Source: Euglena gracilis | Lineage: Eukaryota > Euglenida > Euglenophyceae > Euglenales | Reading direction: 5' to 3' | NCBI GenBank assembly: GCA_039621445.1 | Contig: CP154955.1 | Span: forward strand, 45,965,540 to 46,029,539 | Length of the DNA: 64,000 nucleotides | Shown here: positions 46,526-57,571 of the stretch, one piece after another | How the letters are laid out: each line of letters starts with the position of its first letter | Position numbering within the stretch: the first letter of the stretch is position 1 | The notes under the pieces: model-generated | Told to the model about the DNA's origin: nothing | Seen by the model: only the letters and a program-made list of their open reading frames with translations | Databases searched by the model: none | Program-made: the position numbers and the translations under genes

Positions 46526-46804
46526 CTGGCTCAATAATCTGGGACATTAGGAATAAGGGGGTGACCCAAATGATGCCATGTGTTATCTGGGATGTAGATC
46601 TGGGCGGTGGTAGACGATCAAATAGTTCAAAGGGTGGTAGAATTACAATAAATCAGGTCAGTGGCACCCCAGCGACCCACAGTCAGAAGTGTCGGCAACC
46701 CAGCGGTGCAACATGTGTTGAGAAATTTGATTGCACCCAAACTTTGAGGTAAATCTGAAGATTGGCAGCAATTTTCTGAGGATTGGCAGGCATTTTCACG
46801 GAAA

Positions 46805-47575
46805 TTGAATTCTGCAGGGGGTGAAGTGAGTGAAGAATTGAAAGTTGCTCTTTTGGAGGATTGTCTTGAAGAAACACGCAAAAAAATTAAGATGCTCCAT
46901 CTCCAGGAAGAGGGGATCAATTTTAATGTTGGGTGGTGTCCCCTGGAAATGACATTTTCGCAGAATCAGGAAACTGGGGCAAGGCAAAATTGGCAGCAGG
47001 TGAGCCTGTTTAATATGGGCAAAGTAGCCCTTGACCACTGGCTTGAGTTTCAGGAAACTTTCAAGATGGCCAAGTGCAAGGTGAAGGATGCCAGGGAGGA
47101 GGAATCAAAACGACTTTTGTTGCAGAAACTTCCCCCATTCCTCCCAAAATGGTTTCAGATGCGGAGTAAAGGAGGCTGGATAATCAGCCAACTTTGCGCG
47201 TTAAGGTGCCAAGGAATAAAAATTCGGAAACGGTCACAGAAAGCCTGCGGATGATACTTGGGAAAAGACCCACAAAAGTGTCGGAAATTTGCGAGGAGGA
47301 ATTTAAAATCATTTTCCCCGACATTTCTGCCCATGAAAAGGTCAAAAATTTTCATGGCAAAGAATTTGATGATTCAACCTTTTTGTTTCAGGTTCAGGAA
47401 ACTGAACATATTTTGACCACCGAAGATATTTTCAACCTCGTGAAAACAAAGTTGACACTCAGAAACAAGCATGACACGGTACAACGCTCTGTTTCATCCC
47501 CTGGCTATCAAGGGTTTAGGCGTTCAAGGTCGGTGGGTGCTGAAAATAAAGGGGGGAGGCAATTGGGGAGTTAGA
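46805..47575 (+). pseudogene. Gag capsid-like region
   Basis: Two overlapping frames (46805-47254 and 47194-47574) read as one helical domain: LLEDCLEETRKKIKMLHLQE, ALDHWLEFQETFKMAKCKVK, then in the next frame TVTESLRMILGKRPTKVSEI and TTEDIFNLVKTKLTLRNKHD. The helix-rich pattern, the position before a basic tail and the lack of any enzyme motif fit a retrotransposon capsid; this is inference. A single frame change near 47.2 kb divides it. Confidence 0.45.
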
Positions 47576-48420
47576 AGAGTTCATCTGGGTCAACCCCGGG
47601 TAGGGCAACGACGCCTCCCCCAACCAGAAGCAAATCACAAATCAGCGAAACATCAAAACCTGATCAATATGTTGCGGTTTCATCTTCAAACGTGCAGCCA
47701 TCAAGCAATTCTTCAAGGCGTTCAACGGTGGAGAACCCATTCAGTGTGCAAAGACCAGTGGTGTGGGGTGGGCACAATGGATCCCACCCTCCTCACAACC
47801 AACAACGCTGTATGTTGCTAGACAAGCCCCGTGGAAAAGAAACACTTTTCAGCGGTATGCCAAGGGCAGCCAATGGAAAGGGGTGAACAATTCCCAGGGA
47901 TATGGGCAAAGAACTCCCAATGGTATGGGGGTAACCAACTGCGTTACAATGGGAAGGGTGGTAAGGAAAGGGGGATAAGCAAAGGTTATGACCAGAATTT
48001 AAGTGCCAAAGGGGGAAGGGCAATACCAATAACCCTACACCTACGGTGGCCCCCCTGTTCGCATTTGTGGATGCCGGGTAAAAAATATCAGGGGTTTATG
48101 ACCCCGGGCAGTGAAACCCCAACCAAGCTTCTAAACCCGACCCTTCCACCCGTAACCTCCAATCCACCAACCATCTTACCACAAACGAAATGACCAGGAC
48201 CGGAGCTTGGAGTGAAAGTCAAGAAAGTCAAGAAAAAGAAGTCAAATGGGCTGGCCGAACCCAGCGTGATGGAGTGAGGAAACGATCAGCCAAGGCCCCC
48301 CGGAGCCAAGAAGAGCTAGCATGGCCCGGAGGCGGGCGAAGGAGGTATGAAGGGGAAGCGAATCCCCTCCCATTCCTTTCGCGTGCACATCCCACCCCAT
48401 TACACATGCCAAGCCAAAAC
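47576..48420 (+). pseudogene. Basic, Gly/Trp-rich gag tail
   Basis: Fragments in several frames: ENPFSVQRPVVWGGHNGS, then FQRYAKGSQWKGVNNSQG and WYGGNQLRYNGKGGKERG. The W/Y-G-K-G-rich repeats could replace a zinc knuckle as nucleic-acid-binding tail; no CCHC box is seen here. Then comes the start of the ORF leading into the methyltransferase (TQRDGVRKRSAKAPRSQEE). Confidence 0.4.
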
Positions 48421-48483
48421 CGTTATGTTTGTTTGAGTGAGAATAGGCGCGCCTCAAACAAAAATTGCGCCAGAAAATTTCCC

Positions 48484-49124
48484 AGGGCATTGGACCTGTT
48501 TTCTGGGAAAAAAGTGGGAATTTCTTTGCGAGAGAAGGGTTATGAGGTGGTTTCGGTGGACATCAACCCAGGTTTTCACCGAACCCATCCCATGGACATC
48601 CTATAGTGGGAGTGTACCCCCCTGGATATTTCAAAGACATAACGGCTAGTGTGCCTTGCACAGAGTATAGTCGTGCTAAGACGGCGGGATAAAAAAATTT
48701 GGAGTGGGCAGACCAACTTGTGACAAAACCTTGTAAATCGTGGAATATTTTCAGCCCAAATTATGGGGCATTTAAAATCCGCGAACGGGGCCCTTTCCCA
48801 AAAGACATTGTGTGCAAAATTTGAATTTTATGGATGTGCATTATTGTCAATTTTCAGACTGTGGATACCACCCCCACATAAATTTGGGGGAGTGAAAATC
48901 TGTTGAGTTTGAAGGACAAACTTTGTGATGGTAAACCCTGCTCCCATTTGATTGTGAGTGAAGGGGGTGGTTTGGTTGACAAAGAACAATTAGAAGGGAA
49001 CAGAATGAGGGTGAGCACTCAACAAAAATGGAGGGCACCTGAAAAATTGGTCGAGTACCCACTTTCGGCAATTGATTTTAAGGAGGAAATATTTTCCTTT
49101 AAGTGTGAGGATTATGCCGTTTGA
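48484..49124 (+). pseudogene. Cytosine-5 DNA methyltransferase domain inside the retrotransposon
   Basis: Motif I for S-adenosylmethionine binding is clear: RALDLFSGKKVGISLREKGY then EVVSVDINPGF (48484-48590). One base later in phase comes YPPGYFKDITASVPCTEYSR with motif IV Pro-Cys, the catalytic cysteine codon at 48657-48659, then LEWADQLV. Motif VI follows: LWGI, a stop at 48773-48775 where Glu is expected, and NPRTG. Next is DVHYCQFSDCGYHPH, and a C-terminal part to 49124 (KLCDGKPCSHLIVSEGGG, WRAPEKLVEYPLS). Order and spacing match small C5-methyltransferases of algal and viral type. It lies between gag and protease in the same strand. Frameshifts and the stop at the motif VI glutamate make it dead here. 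Intact relatives could methylate the element's own DNA or the host's; that role is inference. Confidence 0.75.
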
Positions 49125-49393
49125 AACTCATTTGTGCAAATGATCGAGGAGAATTTTCAAAGGACAGCCGATGTGGATTGTTTTGCTTCTACCCAGTATT
49201 CTCAGTGTACATCATACTTGACCGAGAAAGAAAATGCTTTGGCGGTACAATGGGGAGGGGTGGCACGTCCCCCCTGGACGTTGTGGCCAAAGGTGGCAAA
49301 GAAATTGCGAAAGGACCCGTGTGATGAAAATTGCATATTACCTGACTGGAACATAGGTTTGGTAAGGGAACTTGTTCGGAAGGCAAGAAAAAG

Positions 49394-49895
49394 TTGTATT
49401 TTCCACCCACATCCAAGCTTTTTGAGGTGGATGGAAAGCCAATAGGGGGAATGAGGTGGTGTGTTTCGGCCTTGTTGATAGAAGGTAATAAGCCCCCCGT
49501 CAACCCTAGCAACCCCAAGAAACCAAAGGTGGTACATTTGAAATCACGGACGGTTAAAAAGCGATGCCCACCAACAGGGATTGAGATTCGGACAGGGGTT
49601 GTTTTAGGGAACGGGGAGGAAGTAAATATGGACATTTTGTTGGACACCGGTGCCGAGGCTAACCTCATTTTGCAAGGATTTGTGAGTGAGCATCTAATGT
49701 ATTTGGCCGAACACCCCTTGAGGTTTGAAACCGCTAACGGTGAAGCCTTGAGTGGTGTGGGGACATGCACTAAGGTGGTGATGAAGTTACAATAGGAGGT
49801 GATTGCTAACACCTCACCACCAATTTTGAGTACAATGTGAAATTTTATGAGACCAATATCAAAGTGGACGCAATTTTATCATAGCCATGGCTTGT
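49394..49895 (+). pseudogene. Aspartic protease (retropepsin)
   Basis: The ORF 49394-49795 has a start-like region, then VNMDILLDTGAEANLILQGF with the catalytic D-T-G-A, then FETANGEALSGVGT (flap-like). After a stop at 49795 another frame gives YNVKFYETNIKVDAIL, the usual end of a retropepsin (hydrophobic strand, DAILS-PWL). It cuts the polyprotein. The DTG is intact. A single domain follows the methyltransferase and precedes the inverted RT block. Confidence 0.7.
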
Positions 49896-49947
49896 ACGTC
49901 CCGTGCATGCTCACCCCCTCGTAAACTCATTGGTCGGAAGTTTTGGG

Positions 49948-51205
49948 TTAGTCACCAAATTTGCCGCAGGGTCCACTCCTCCCAAAAGGTAACTCCCCCT
50001 TACCCTTTTTTGAACCAGAATTCCTAGGCCCTTGTGAGTGAGCGTCTTTGGTGGTGTTTGTTCGTCCCGGACTTTCTACACTCTCGGTACCCCTCCCTGG
50101 TGCATCATCCACAAAATTGGGTGCCACCTCTTTTCCACTGCGGGTTACCACCCCCCTTATCCACAAGTAACGATCGTTCGGCTGATTTTTAACTTTTTTT
50201 CAACAAGAAATTTTTCTCATCTTCCCTCTCCTCTCTTATGAGGTCCTCCATTTCCCTCTTATCTTCGGTCGAACCATGTTTACTATTGTCCCTTAGAGCT
50301 TGCGAAGCGGGATAGTGTCTTAAAATGTCGGCAATGGTGTTTTCCTTTGCTGGAATATACCCCACTGTCAAGTCGTATTTTGAGAAAAATTGGTGCCATC
50401 GTGCCCTCCTCCCGACCGGTCCACTTGAGGTGTCGAGCACTTCTTTTGCCCATGCCTCCAAACTTTGGTGATCGGTCAACACCAAAATGGGTTGGAGACG
50501 AATCAAACTTTCCTATTTTTGGAGTGCCAAAATTATGGCATATGTCTCCAAATGCCGGGGGCCATTTTCTTTGCCCGTCGGTAAGTTTTCGGGTCATAAA
50601 AGCGACAGACACCGTTGTCCAAAGTATGTTGAGGTGTGGGGGTACCGTTTCCTTCTTTGAGTTGTTCTAAAGTTGCTCATATGGCATACCCACTCGCATC
50701 AACTCTGAAAGCAAAGGGTATATTGGGGTCTACCCTTTGAAGAATTAATCCGGAACGCAACCGTTTCTTTAACTCTGTGTCCAACCTCCCCGAATTCAAC
50801 GCATATTTTGCTCCCTTTCTTGCCTTCCTCCCGAGTCACCTTTAACTTATCCTGCAAAGGTGCATACACTTTGGCTTACATGTGTATGTAGGTGTTGTAA
50901 TAATTTGGGACGCCGAGGAAAGCCCTTAACGCCTTTATGGTTGTAGGAACCTCCCGTTTTTCAATGGCGTGTAATTTTCCGGGGCCGGCGGATGCCTGCA
51001 ATGACCCAAAATCTGGCCACAAAATTCCACTTCCTTGATGAGTAATTCTGCTTTTTTGAGGTCCACTACAAAAATGTCCTCGGCGAGTAAATACAACACC
51101 CTACACAAATCCCTTTTGTGCAAGGGACTTTTCATTGCCGTTGTCTCCTATGGTCTCTCACACCGAACAAAAATGTCAATTCGGGTTTCTCCATAACAAA
51201 GCACG
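49948..51205 (-). pseudogene. RT/RNase H block of the chromovirus, inverted
   Basis: All similarity is on the minus strand, opposite to protease and integrase. In minus order: VLCYGETRIDIFVRCERP at about 51152-51205, where the first aspartate of a DDIFV box is missing; LYLLAEDIFVVDLKKAELLI and EVEFCGQILGH (RT end, 50935-51135); a connection with TIKALRAFLGVPNYYNTYI; RNase H start VDPNIPFAFRVDASGYA; then LVLTDHQSLEAWAKEV and VGYIPAKENTIADILR (50283-50506), and GVVTRSGKEVAPN near 50.14 kb. The amino-terminal half of RT is absent. Several frame changes and stops. Confidence 0.75.
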
Positions 51206-51383
51206 GTGATGTGGAAAAACGCCGATTTTTTTTGCCCCACCAACTGCAAGTGCAACCGCTGAGCTAACAAAACCAGTTTGGGAGAGAGATTGGGTAGTTG
51301 AATATACCTAATGCCCCACTTGGAAGGAAAACTGGCTTGCAACTCAAAATGACGGTGAGTGGCCAAAGGGTGGGAAGGTTCAG

Positions 51384-52115
51384 ATGGACCGAATGTTTTT
51401 TGAGGAAAAGTTGTCTGTTCCACATTCTTTTCAAGAATTCATTGTACAAGAAGTGCATGAATTCTTGAGACATGTTGGTCCGAAAAAAGTATGGAATTTC
51501 ATCATTTTGCGGTACGCATGGGCTGATGAAAAAGCGTCACGTGTTTTTAATGAAAGTTGTTCCAAAAATTTTGTCACGTGCCAAGCAAGTTCAAGGAAGG
51601 AGACGTGGAAGGGACCCATAAATTCAACACCAATTCCACCGACACCCACGGTGAGTGTGGCCTTAGATCTTTTCAAAACACCATTGGTAAAGTATGAAGT
51701 GGAAAATTACAATACCATGGCGGTGTGTGTTGACCGGCACTCGGGTTGGATCGCGGCCATACCTTTTTCAGAAAAGGAACTAACCCGTGCAAATTGGCAA
51801 AGAGAATGATCAAACATTGGCTTTTTTTGTGATTCCTTCAATCATTTCTAGTGACCAAGGGAGTCATTTTGTGAACACATGGTGGCAAACCATGTTCTCA
51901 TTTTTGGGTTTTTGGCAAGCTTTTTCGCAAGCCTACCACCACCAAGCCAACGGGCGGTGGAAAGGGCGGGTCAACAAGTAATGGAGATTTTGAGGGGACT
52001 CTTTGTTGACAGAAAAATGAATTGGGTTGACGTTCTACCCCAAACTTTCGATAGGATTCATGAAGAAGGGGAGGGTGGTTTTAACGTTTTAACATCATGT
52101 GGTTTTTTTTAACGT
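51384..52115 (+). pseudogene. Integrase: zinc-binding domain and catalytic core
   Basis: The ORF 51384-51809 shows the HHCC zinc finger (EVHEFLRHVGPKK ... SKNFVTCQAS), then VSVALDLFKTPLVKYEV with the first catalytic Asp, and MAVCVDRHSGWIAAIPF. In the next frame (51787-51981) comes SIISSDQGSHFVNTWW with the second Asp, and AYHHQANGR; then in a third frame RAVERAGQQVMEILRG with the catalytic Glu. This is the DD35E core of a Ty3/gypsy integrase, which joins the cDNA to the host genome. Two frameshifts separate the three catalytic residues. Confidence 0.75.
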
Positions 52116-52215
52116 CATGTGAAGGGGGAGGGTGGTTTTAACCCATACCAAATTACGACCGGTGGGGAACGTCCCCTTGGGGTAGTCCCTTACCAAACAG
52201 CCAAAGAGTGCGAGG

Positions 52216-52810
52216 ATGCAAAAAAAGTTTTTTCATCGAATGAAGCTAATCGATGAAACGGTGGCAAATGTTTTAAACCACACCCATGAGGTCCAAGCTA
52301 AAAGGATAAACCAAGGTCAAAGAGAAATGGAACCATTAAAAATTGGAACCAATGTGTGGTACAAACGACCTGATGGTTCAGGTGAAAAATTAAACTCGAT
52401 GTGGATTCGTCCCGGACTTTTGTCAAAGCTCGGGTGGGGGAGAGGAGATACGTTGTGGAAACCAAACCGTTTGTGCAAATTAAGGCACACCGAAGTTTTC
52501 TCAAGGAGTATAGGGAACCACCCGATTTTGACAAAGGGGTTCCTTTGTATTTTTTTAAACGGACGGAAAAAGAGGAGGAGTCAATGCCGATGAATGGGAG
52601 GTTTAGAAGATTTTGGCCCACCGTAGGAAGGTAGATACGTGGGATTTTCTCACCAAGTGAGTTGGTTATGAGGAAGGGGAAGAAACCTGGGAACACACTG
52701 TAAATTTCATTGATCGGTTTAGTCATGAATTGGTTCGGTATTGTGCACACAAAAATTTGAAGGTGAATTTAATGGGGGAGATTCAACAATTTGTGAGCCA
52801 ATTTCATTGA
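52216..52810 (+). pseudogene. Integrase C-terminal region with chromodomain
   Basis: FHRMKLIDETVANVLNHTHE and GTNVWYKRPDGSGEKL (GPY/F-like module), then in another frame ARVGERRYVVETKPFVQIKA. From 52589 a third frame gives DEWEV, a stop, KILAHRRKVDTWDFLTK, a stop in place of a conserved Trp, and VGYEEGEETWEHTVNFIDRF, ending at a TGA at 52808-52810. The pattern (WEV-KIL, LTKW-GY, ETWE) is that of chromodomains of chromovirus integrases, which direct insertion to marked chromatin. Two in-frame stops within the chromodomain. Confidence 0.7.
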
Positions 52811-53560
52811 GGCTCAATTATGGTTACCCTTTGGATTTTGCACGTTGAGATCAATTTTTTAGAACCTCTGGGAGGTGGAACGTGGCCGAGTGCCGTGTGG
52901 CACCGGGGGCCTTGATTTCACGCTCCTCCGCTGATTTCTATCCTCTATTTTGAATGTGCACGTTTGCTTTGCATGTGGGCACATGCACACACGCTTCATT
53001 TTGCTTTGTGTGCACACATATGTGCATCATTATTTTGTGCCGTTTGCCCGCGACATTTTATCTTGCTTATTCATGTTGTTTGGATTTGGCCTCTTTGTCA
53101 CAGGAGTGCAGCGGGAAACTCCAGCACGCCGGGAGCCGCGACGTTGTAATTATTGTAAATAGCCGCTGTATTCTGTATATGAGTAAATAACAAAGTGTGC
53201 GCATTCCTTCAAAAGGTAGGAGGGAGGAAGGAAGGGGGTACGGAGGTTGGAAGGTCCCCTTTGTCGACTACAACATGACCACCATCAACGCTGTAACCGC
53301 CCCCGTCACCTCCAACACCGACACTAACACCACCGCCCCCACCAACGACGCCTCTAACACTCCACTCCTACTTCTACGCTTGACGAATTCAATAACACAC
53401 AAAACATCATGCCGAGTTGGCGGTGAGGAACGAAGAAGAAGGGTGGCGTGCCGAGTGCAGGCACGTGCTTGAAATGAGGAGTTCGGGGGAACTCAACGAA
53501 ATCTGTGGAAATTGTTTTCGTGAGACGGCCATCGAGTGATTTGACCGAGATTTAGGAAAA
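52811..53560 (+). other. No clear gene; possible start of another element
   Basis: A small frame at 53273-53470 (MTTINAVTAPVTSNTDTNTT ...) is Thr/Asn-rich and resembles the start of a retroelement gag but has no domain. CGCCGGGAGCCGCGACGTTG near 53.13 kb could belong to an old LTR. Confidence 0.3.
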
Positions 53561-53597
53561 TTTAGAACCATGGAAAGCCCAAGCTATCGATGATTGT

Positions 53598-54400
53598 TTG
53601 TCGTTCAAGGACAAAGACAAACTTTTTTGCGAGCGAAAACTGTCCATCCACAACGAACGTTTTACTCAAGTATCATCGTGGCTACATCGAGCTTATGGTC
53701 ATCCTGATCCTGAACGTACTCTTAGGTGTCATTTCTCCAAAATTTCCATTCATCCCTCTCAAGATAAGACTTGTTCGGCTTATTTCGGAACGTTTTGGGT
53801 TCACGTCAAACGTGTGTCATGTAAAATCCAAGTTCACTAGCGGATCGTGGACTTTTGGGCTGTTTGTCAATTCCTCCCCTTTTCAACGACATCATTTTTC
53901 TCCATTTTGTCGCCCTTGACGAATCCAATTCTTTTGTTTACGCTTTGGGCAGTGTGGACGGTTCGAGACGGTTTTGGTTGTACACCCCATGCAAAAAAGA
54001 AGTGACGGGTGAAAAAGCCTTGATGATGATATTGAAAGAATGGGTTGAAGCATTTGGTCGCCCGAACGAAGTTCTGAGTGACAATGACATTTGCTTCAAG
54101 TCAAGGTCCGGTTTTTACCAGGAAGCGGTTGTATCTCTCGGAATCAAGGTTACGTTTTCTCTTCCGGGCCGTCCTTCATCAAATGGACTGATGAAAAGAG
54201 AACATTGTTCGTTTGTGTAAACACTGAGATTTATTGTACATGAAACGTGTACAAAACATCGGCCAATCTTGCTTTTGAACGCCAGTTTTGTGTTTAACTG
54301 CCAGATTTCAAGTTTGACGGGAATGTCTCCACCGGAATTCTTTGTCGGTCGACCTCCATCGAAATTCGGAAGTTTTGGATAGTCGTGTGAAAGCCCATCT
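53598..54400 (+). pseudogene. Second retroelement integrase fragment
   Basis: AYGHPDPERTLRCHFSKISI (53598-53840) resembles the H-x-H part of an integrase zinc domain. Then in another frame (53855-54220) come LHFVALDESNSFVYALGSVD, WLYTPCKKEVTGEKAL, GRPNEVLSDNDICFKSRSGF and SLPGRPSSNGLMKREH: two catalytic aspartates and a Glu in DD35E spacing. SLTGMSPPEFFVGRPPS follows near 54.33 kb. It is clearly different from the integrase at 51.4-52.1 kb, so it is a fragment of another element inserted in or joined to the chromovirus. Confidence 0.6.
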
Positions 54401-54705
54401 GTCGAATGTTGCTTTTTGGAACAGCTTTTGCTTCAAGAAAAGGCAAGTTTGAGGCGAAAACATCTCAGAAGTTTGGCGATTGAGCAGAAAATCAAGCTTT
54501 GAAAACCTGCCGTTTATGAATTTGGAATTTGTTCCACAAGTCTGGAAGGCCCCAAAGATTAGTCAAAAAGATCGCCAGTCCATGGTTTGCAACCTACAAA
54601 GTTGTTCAAATGCACTACAACTGTTTGCAAATTTTGGCGTCTCCATCATTGGGAGTTTCGTTGAACGTTTCGTTCTCCCAAGTGAAACACCATGACTGAC
54701 ACAAC

Positions 54706-55700
54706 TTGTTGCCAGCAATTTTTAAGCAGGGTCGAAAGTACACAAAAGCCTGTACGACGTGCGGCTTTGAGGAGGTCTTCAGGGGATGGAGGGATGCACT
54801 GACAAGGAAAGAGGTTGGGACACAAACGAATGTGTTGGACATGCGGCTTTTGGACAACACACATCCCCCTCGAAGGTACAGATTTTTGGGAGCCGGGGTC
54901 GAGTGGGAGCCGGAGGCTACTCACACCCCCCCACGACATACGGCTGGTCAAGCCCACCCAGAACACCAACGATGGTTGAATGGACAAGCCCCCGGACCAC
55001 GACCACGACCACGACCACAACGGGAAACCCCCATGAATAGGGGGTTTAACAACACGTGGTCCGAAAACCGCACGTGGGCCGATGAGGCCCTGAGGTTGGT
55101 GTAGTGCGGCGTGTGCTAATTTTGAGGCACGGGGGGGGGGGGGTTGACCATTGGTTCGATGTCATGCTCAACGACTTCCGGCAGCCAACTTTCAGCCTCC
55201 ACAACTGGCAAAAAGGGGGTGGAGTGGCATGTATTTTTGGTGCCAAGCTTCGCGACCGCCTTGGGTTACCGCCGAAGCCTATCTCAACACCAACTCCTAC
55301 TTCGCCAACCCACACATCCACACCTACGCCCACAAAGGCATCGCAGCGGAGGCCGTGTTACAAGTGCGGGAAGTGGAGACACCTGGCAAGGGTGCGCTGG
55401 GCCGCACACCCCTACCCCGTGCCTCACGACAAGGGGAAAGTGTGGTCGGCGGCGCCACCACCCGAGCCTTGGCCTCCACAAGGCACCGTGGGCAAGGGCG
55501 GAGGCCATTCTATTATCATTAACCTCGGGTGGTGAAGGAATGCCCGCCCACTTTCCGCGACCCCACTGCTGCCGTCCATGGATGAATGGCCTCTTAGAGG
55601 TCCTCCCATCGTTTATATCCGTCCGTCCTTCCTCCCTTCCCACAATCGCCCTCCCGGAAGTTGGAGATTCCGGAGCACAAAAATGTAAGTAGGAAGAGTG
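54706..55700 (+). pseudogene. Gag fragment with zinc knuckle
   Basis: In pieces: KACTTCGFEEVFRGWRDAL, TPMNRGFNNTWSENRTWADE, then WFDVMLNDFRQPTFSLHNWQ, a Thr/Pro-rich linker, and RRPCYKCGKWRHLARVRW at about 55345-55400. The last is a retroviral CCHC knuckle (C-x2-C-x4-H-x4-C) in which the final Cys codon is Arg (CGC). Then Pro-rich sequence to about 55.5 kb. Gag would be expected before, not after, an integrase, so order shows rearrangement or a separate fragment. Confidence 0.5.
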
Positions 55701-56757
55701 TGAGATTTGTTGGATGGACATAGCCCCTGTGGTATCGTTTGGACACTCAAAAGAATTCTTTTCAATTTTTTTTCACTTTTTTGAAGCCCTTCAAGGAGAT
55801 TGGGTTTTGAGCACAAGCCCCCCGGAGGGGGGTGAGGGCGAATTTTTTTTTCCCGACCGGGAGGGTGGGGGAGGGCGAATTTTTATCCGGGATTGTTTAT
55901 TACTCCCAAAGGGGGGGGGGCAAGCAATTTTATTCTTGGGAAAGGATGTTCCCCCGAGTAAACGAGTAAACGGGTGGTGGCGATGCGCCATTCTCCTCGA
56001 CAATAATTTCCATTGGACCGAAGCAAATCCTTTGTTTGTGACACCAATTTCTTTTGTTTTCACCGGCTGAGTTGAGAGGTTTTGTCATTCCTTTCCTTTG
56101 CAATCAAGTAGGACGCATCTTGGTTTCAAAGTTTGATTCACTCTCACATTTTCAACCATAAACTGTTAAGTAGGATAAAGTTGGATCTTCCCCCATGTAT
56201 TATGAAGTTATGTTTTTTGGAGAGGGATACACCATTCCAAGGGGAGGGGACATTTTCTCCCCACAACTATGACAAAAAAAGGGAGGAAATGCTGCCCGTT
56301 TCATTCGCACAAGGTCTCAAGAGCAACTAGAACGGATCGGGCATGTACCAAGGACTTGAAGAAAGTCACCCTTGCCCATTATTTCATTGGGAACGGACTT
56401 CGGATTTGGACTTGAAGACGATTGAAGTGGGAGTTGGACGCATGCACACACACACACACGCACACGCGCGCGCGCGCACACACACACACACACACACGCA
56501 CACACACACACGTGCGCATTTTTTTAAATGGCATCATAAGGCTTTATGTTCTTGATCGGAAGATGGTGAACACCTTGTATGGGTTGACATACAATGTAAG
56601 TTCTGATTTTTTGAGAGGGGCATAGGCCTGTTTGTTGAATAGGTTTATCATTTCTCTCCAAAGGGTGTTCCTCGTGTTTCTTATTCGATCCTCCCCGCTT
56701 GCCAAAAATGCGACTTTCCGCAATTTCGATTTTTTTCCGTAATCCGACCAAAGTCGC
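55701..56757. other. No recognised gene before the right LTR
   Basis: Short plus-strand frames (55714-56070 and 56133-56330) show no domain. The part next to the LTR includes a CA microsatellite. Confidence 0.4.
56443..56512. repeat. CA/CG microsatellite
   Basis: CA dinucleotides with an inner CGCGCGCG run. Confidence 0.9.
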
Positions 56758-56768
56758 AAGCGAGGGGG
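56758..56768 (+). promoter_or_regulatory. Candidate polypurine tract
   Basis: AAGCGAGGGGG directly before the right LTR. It is purine-rich but for one C, as expected for the plus-strand primer. Confidence 0.45.
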
Positions 56769-57571
56769 TGTAGACCGTTTGTTTAGGCAACGGTCCAAAA
56801 TGGGGGGGGGGGGCGCACAAGGGACCATTTTCAAAGTCGCGCAAAAAACCGCTAAGTACGTGCTTAAACCCGCCAAAAGGAAAGCCTTCTTATTCTATCT
56901 CAAATGTAAACAAAAACCCCAAAATGAATTTTATCTCCATTTCACCGACATTTGTGGGTTTTTTTACTTGGCGATCTCAAGTTGAGTTTTGAGAAATTGC
57001 TCTGGAATTTGAGAAGTTTTTGAAGGAGCCTGTTTTTATTGTTGTATATTCCTTGAGCTCAACAATTGAGAATTTGAAGGAGTTTTATTTGGACTATCAA
57101 TTGTGAGGTCGGGGGACCTTCCTCCAACTGCCGGAAGCCCATCCCCTCCGGCTCGGCCTTTGTTGCCTTGTTTCGCGGTATATTGGGTGTGTGGTTGAGT
57201 CACTTCCCGGACAACGACCGGTGTGTGTGGTGATCTCATTGCTTTGTTTCGGTAATTTGGTTTGGCAAATTAAAGTTCATACAATCCCGAAGAAAAGTTC
57301 AAAAAAACTTCAACGGCATTTAGGAGAACCTTTGAAATTTTGTTACCGATCCTACGAGGGGAATCCCAGCCGGGACGGAACCTGCGGGAAGCACCCGAAA
57401 ATGACTTGAGCCCACCATTTTTGGTGAAAAACTCGGTTCCGGCGGGGTTACCCGCACCCCCCCCCCCCACGGGCTGGTGGCTGGGGAAGACGGACACCGG
57501 CGGGGGGGGGGGGGGGGCGGTCCCAGCCACCAGTCCCCCCCACCACGGGAGGGGGGGTGCAGCCCTGAATA
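56769..57571 (+). repeat. Right LTR
   Basis: About 803 bp, matching the left LTR with substitutions and longer G/C runs. It is followed by CCTA. Confidence 0.8.

Larger units (their letters stand above)
43424..57571 (+). mobile_element. 14.1-kb Ty3/gypsy chromovirus-like LTR element, nested in a DIRS-like element
   Basis: The element is bounded by two similar direct repeats (43424-44201 and 56769-57571), both beginning TGTAGACCGTT and ending CTGAACA or CTGAATA, flanked by CCTA. A TGG-starting primer-site candidate abuts the left LTR and a G-rich polypurine tract the right one. Contents in order: gag-like region, cytosine methyltransferase, protease, inverted RT/RNase H, integrase, chromodomain, then fragments of another retroelement. 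The flanking DNA left and right is one DIRS-like copy (gag at 42.2-43.4, RT from 57.6 kb), so the insertion is younger than that copy. The LTRs have diverged and all ORFs are broken, so the element is not recent. Confidence 0.8.

Noticed and set aside
49189-49812. 207-codon minus-strand ORF
   Set aside because: Lies opposite the retropepsin, which has a clear DTG signature on plus.
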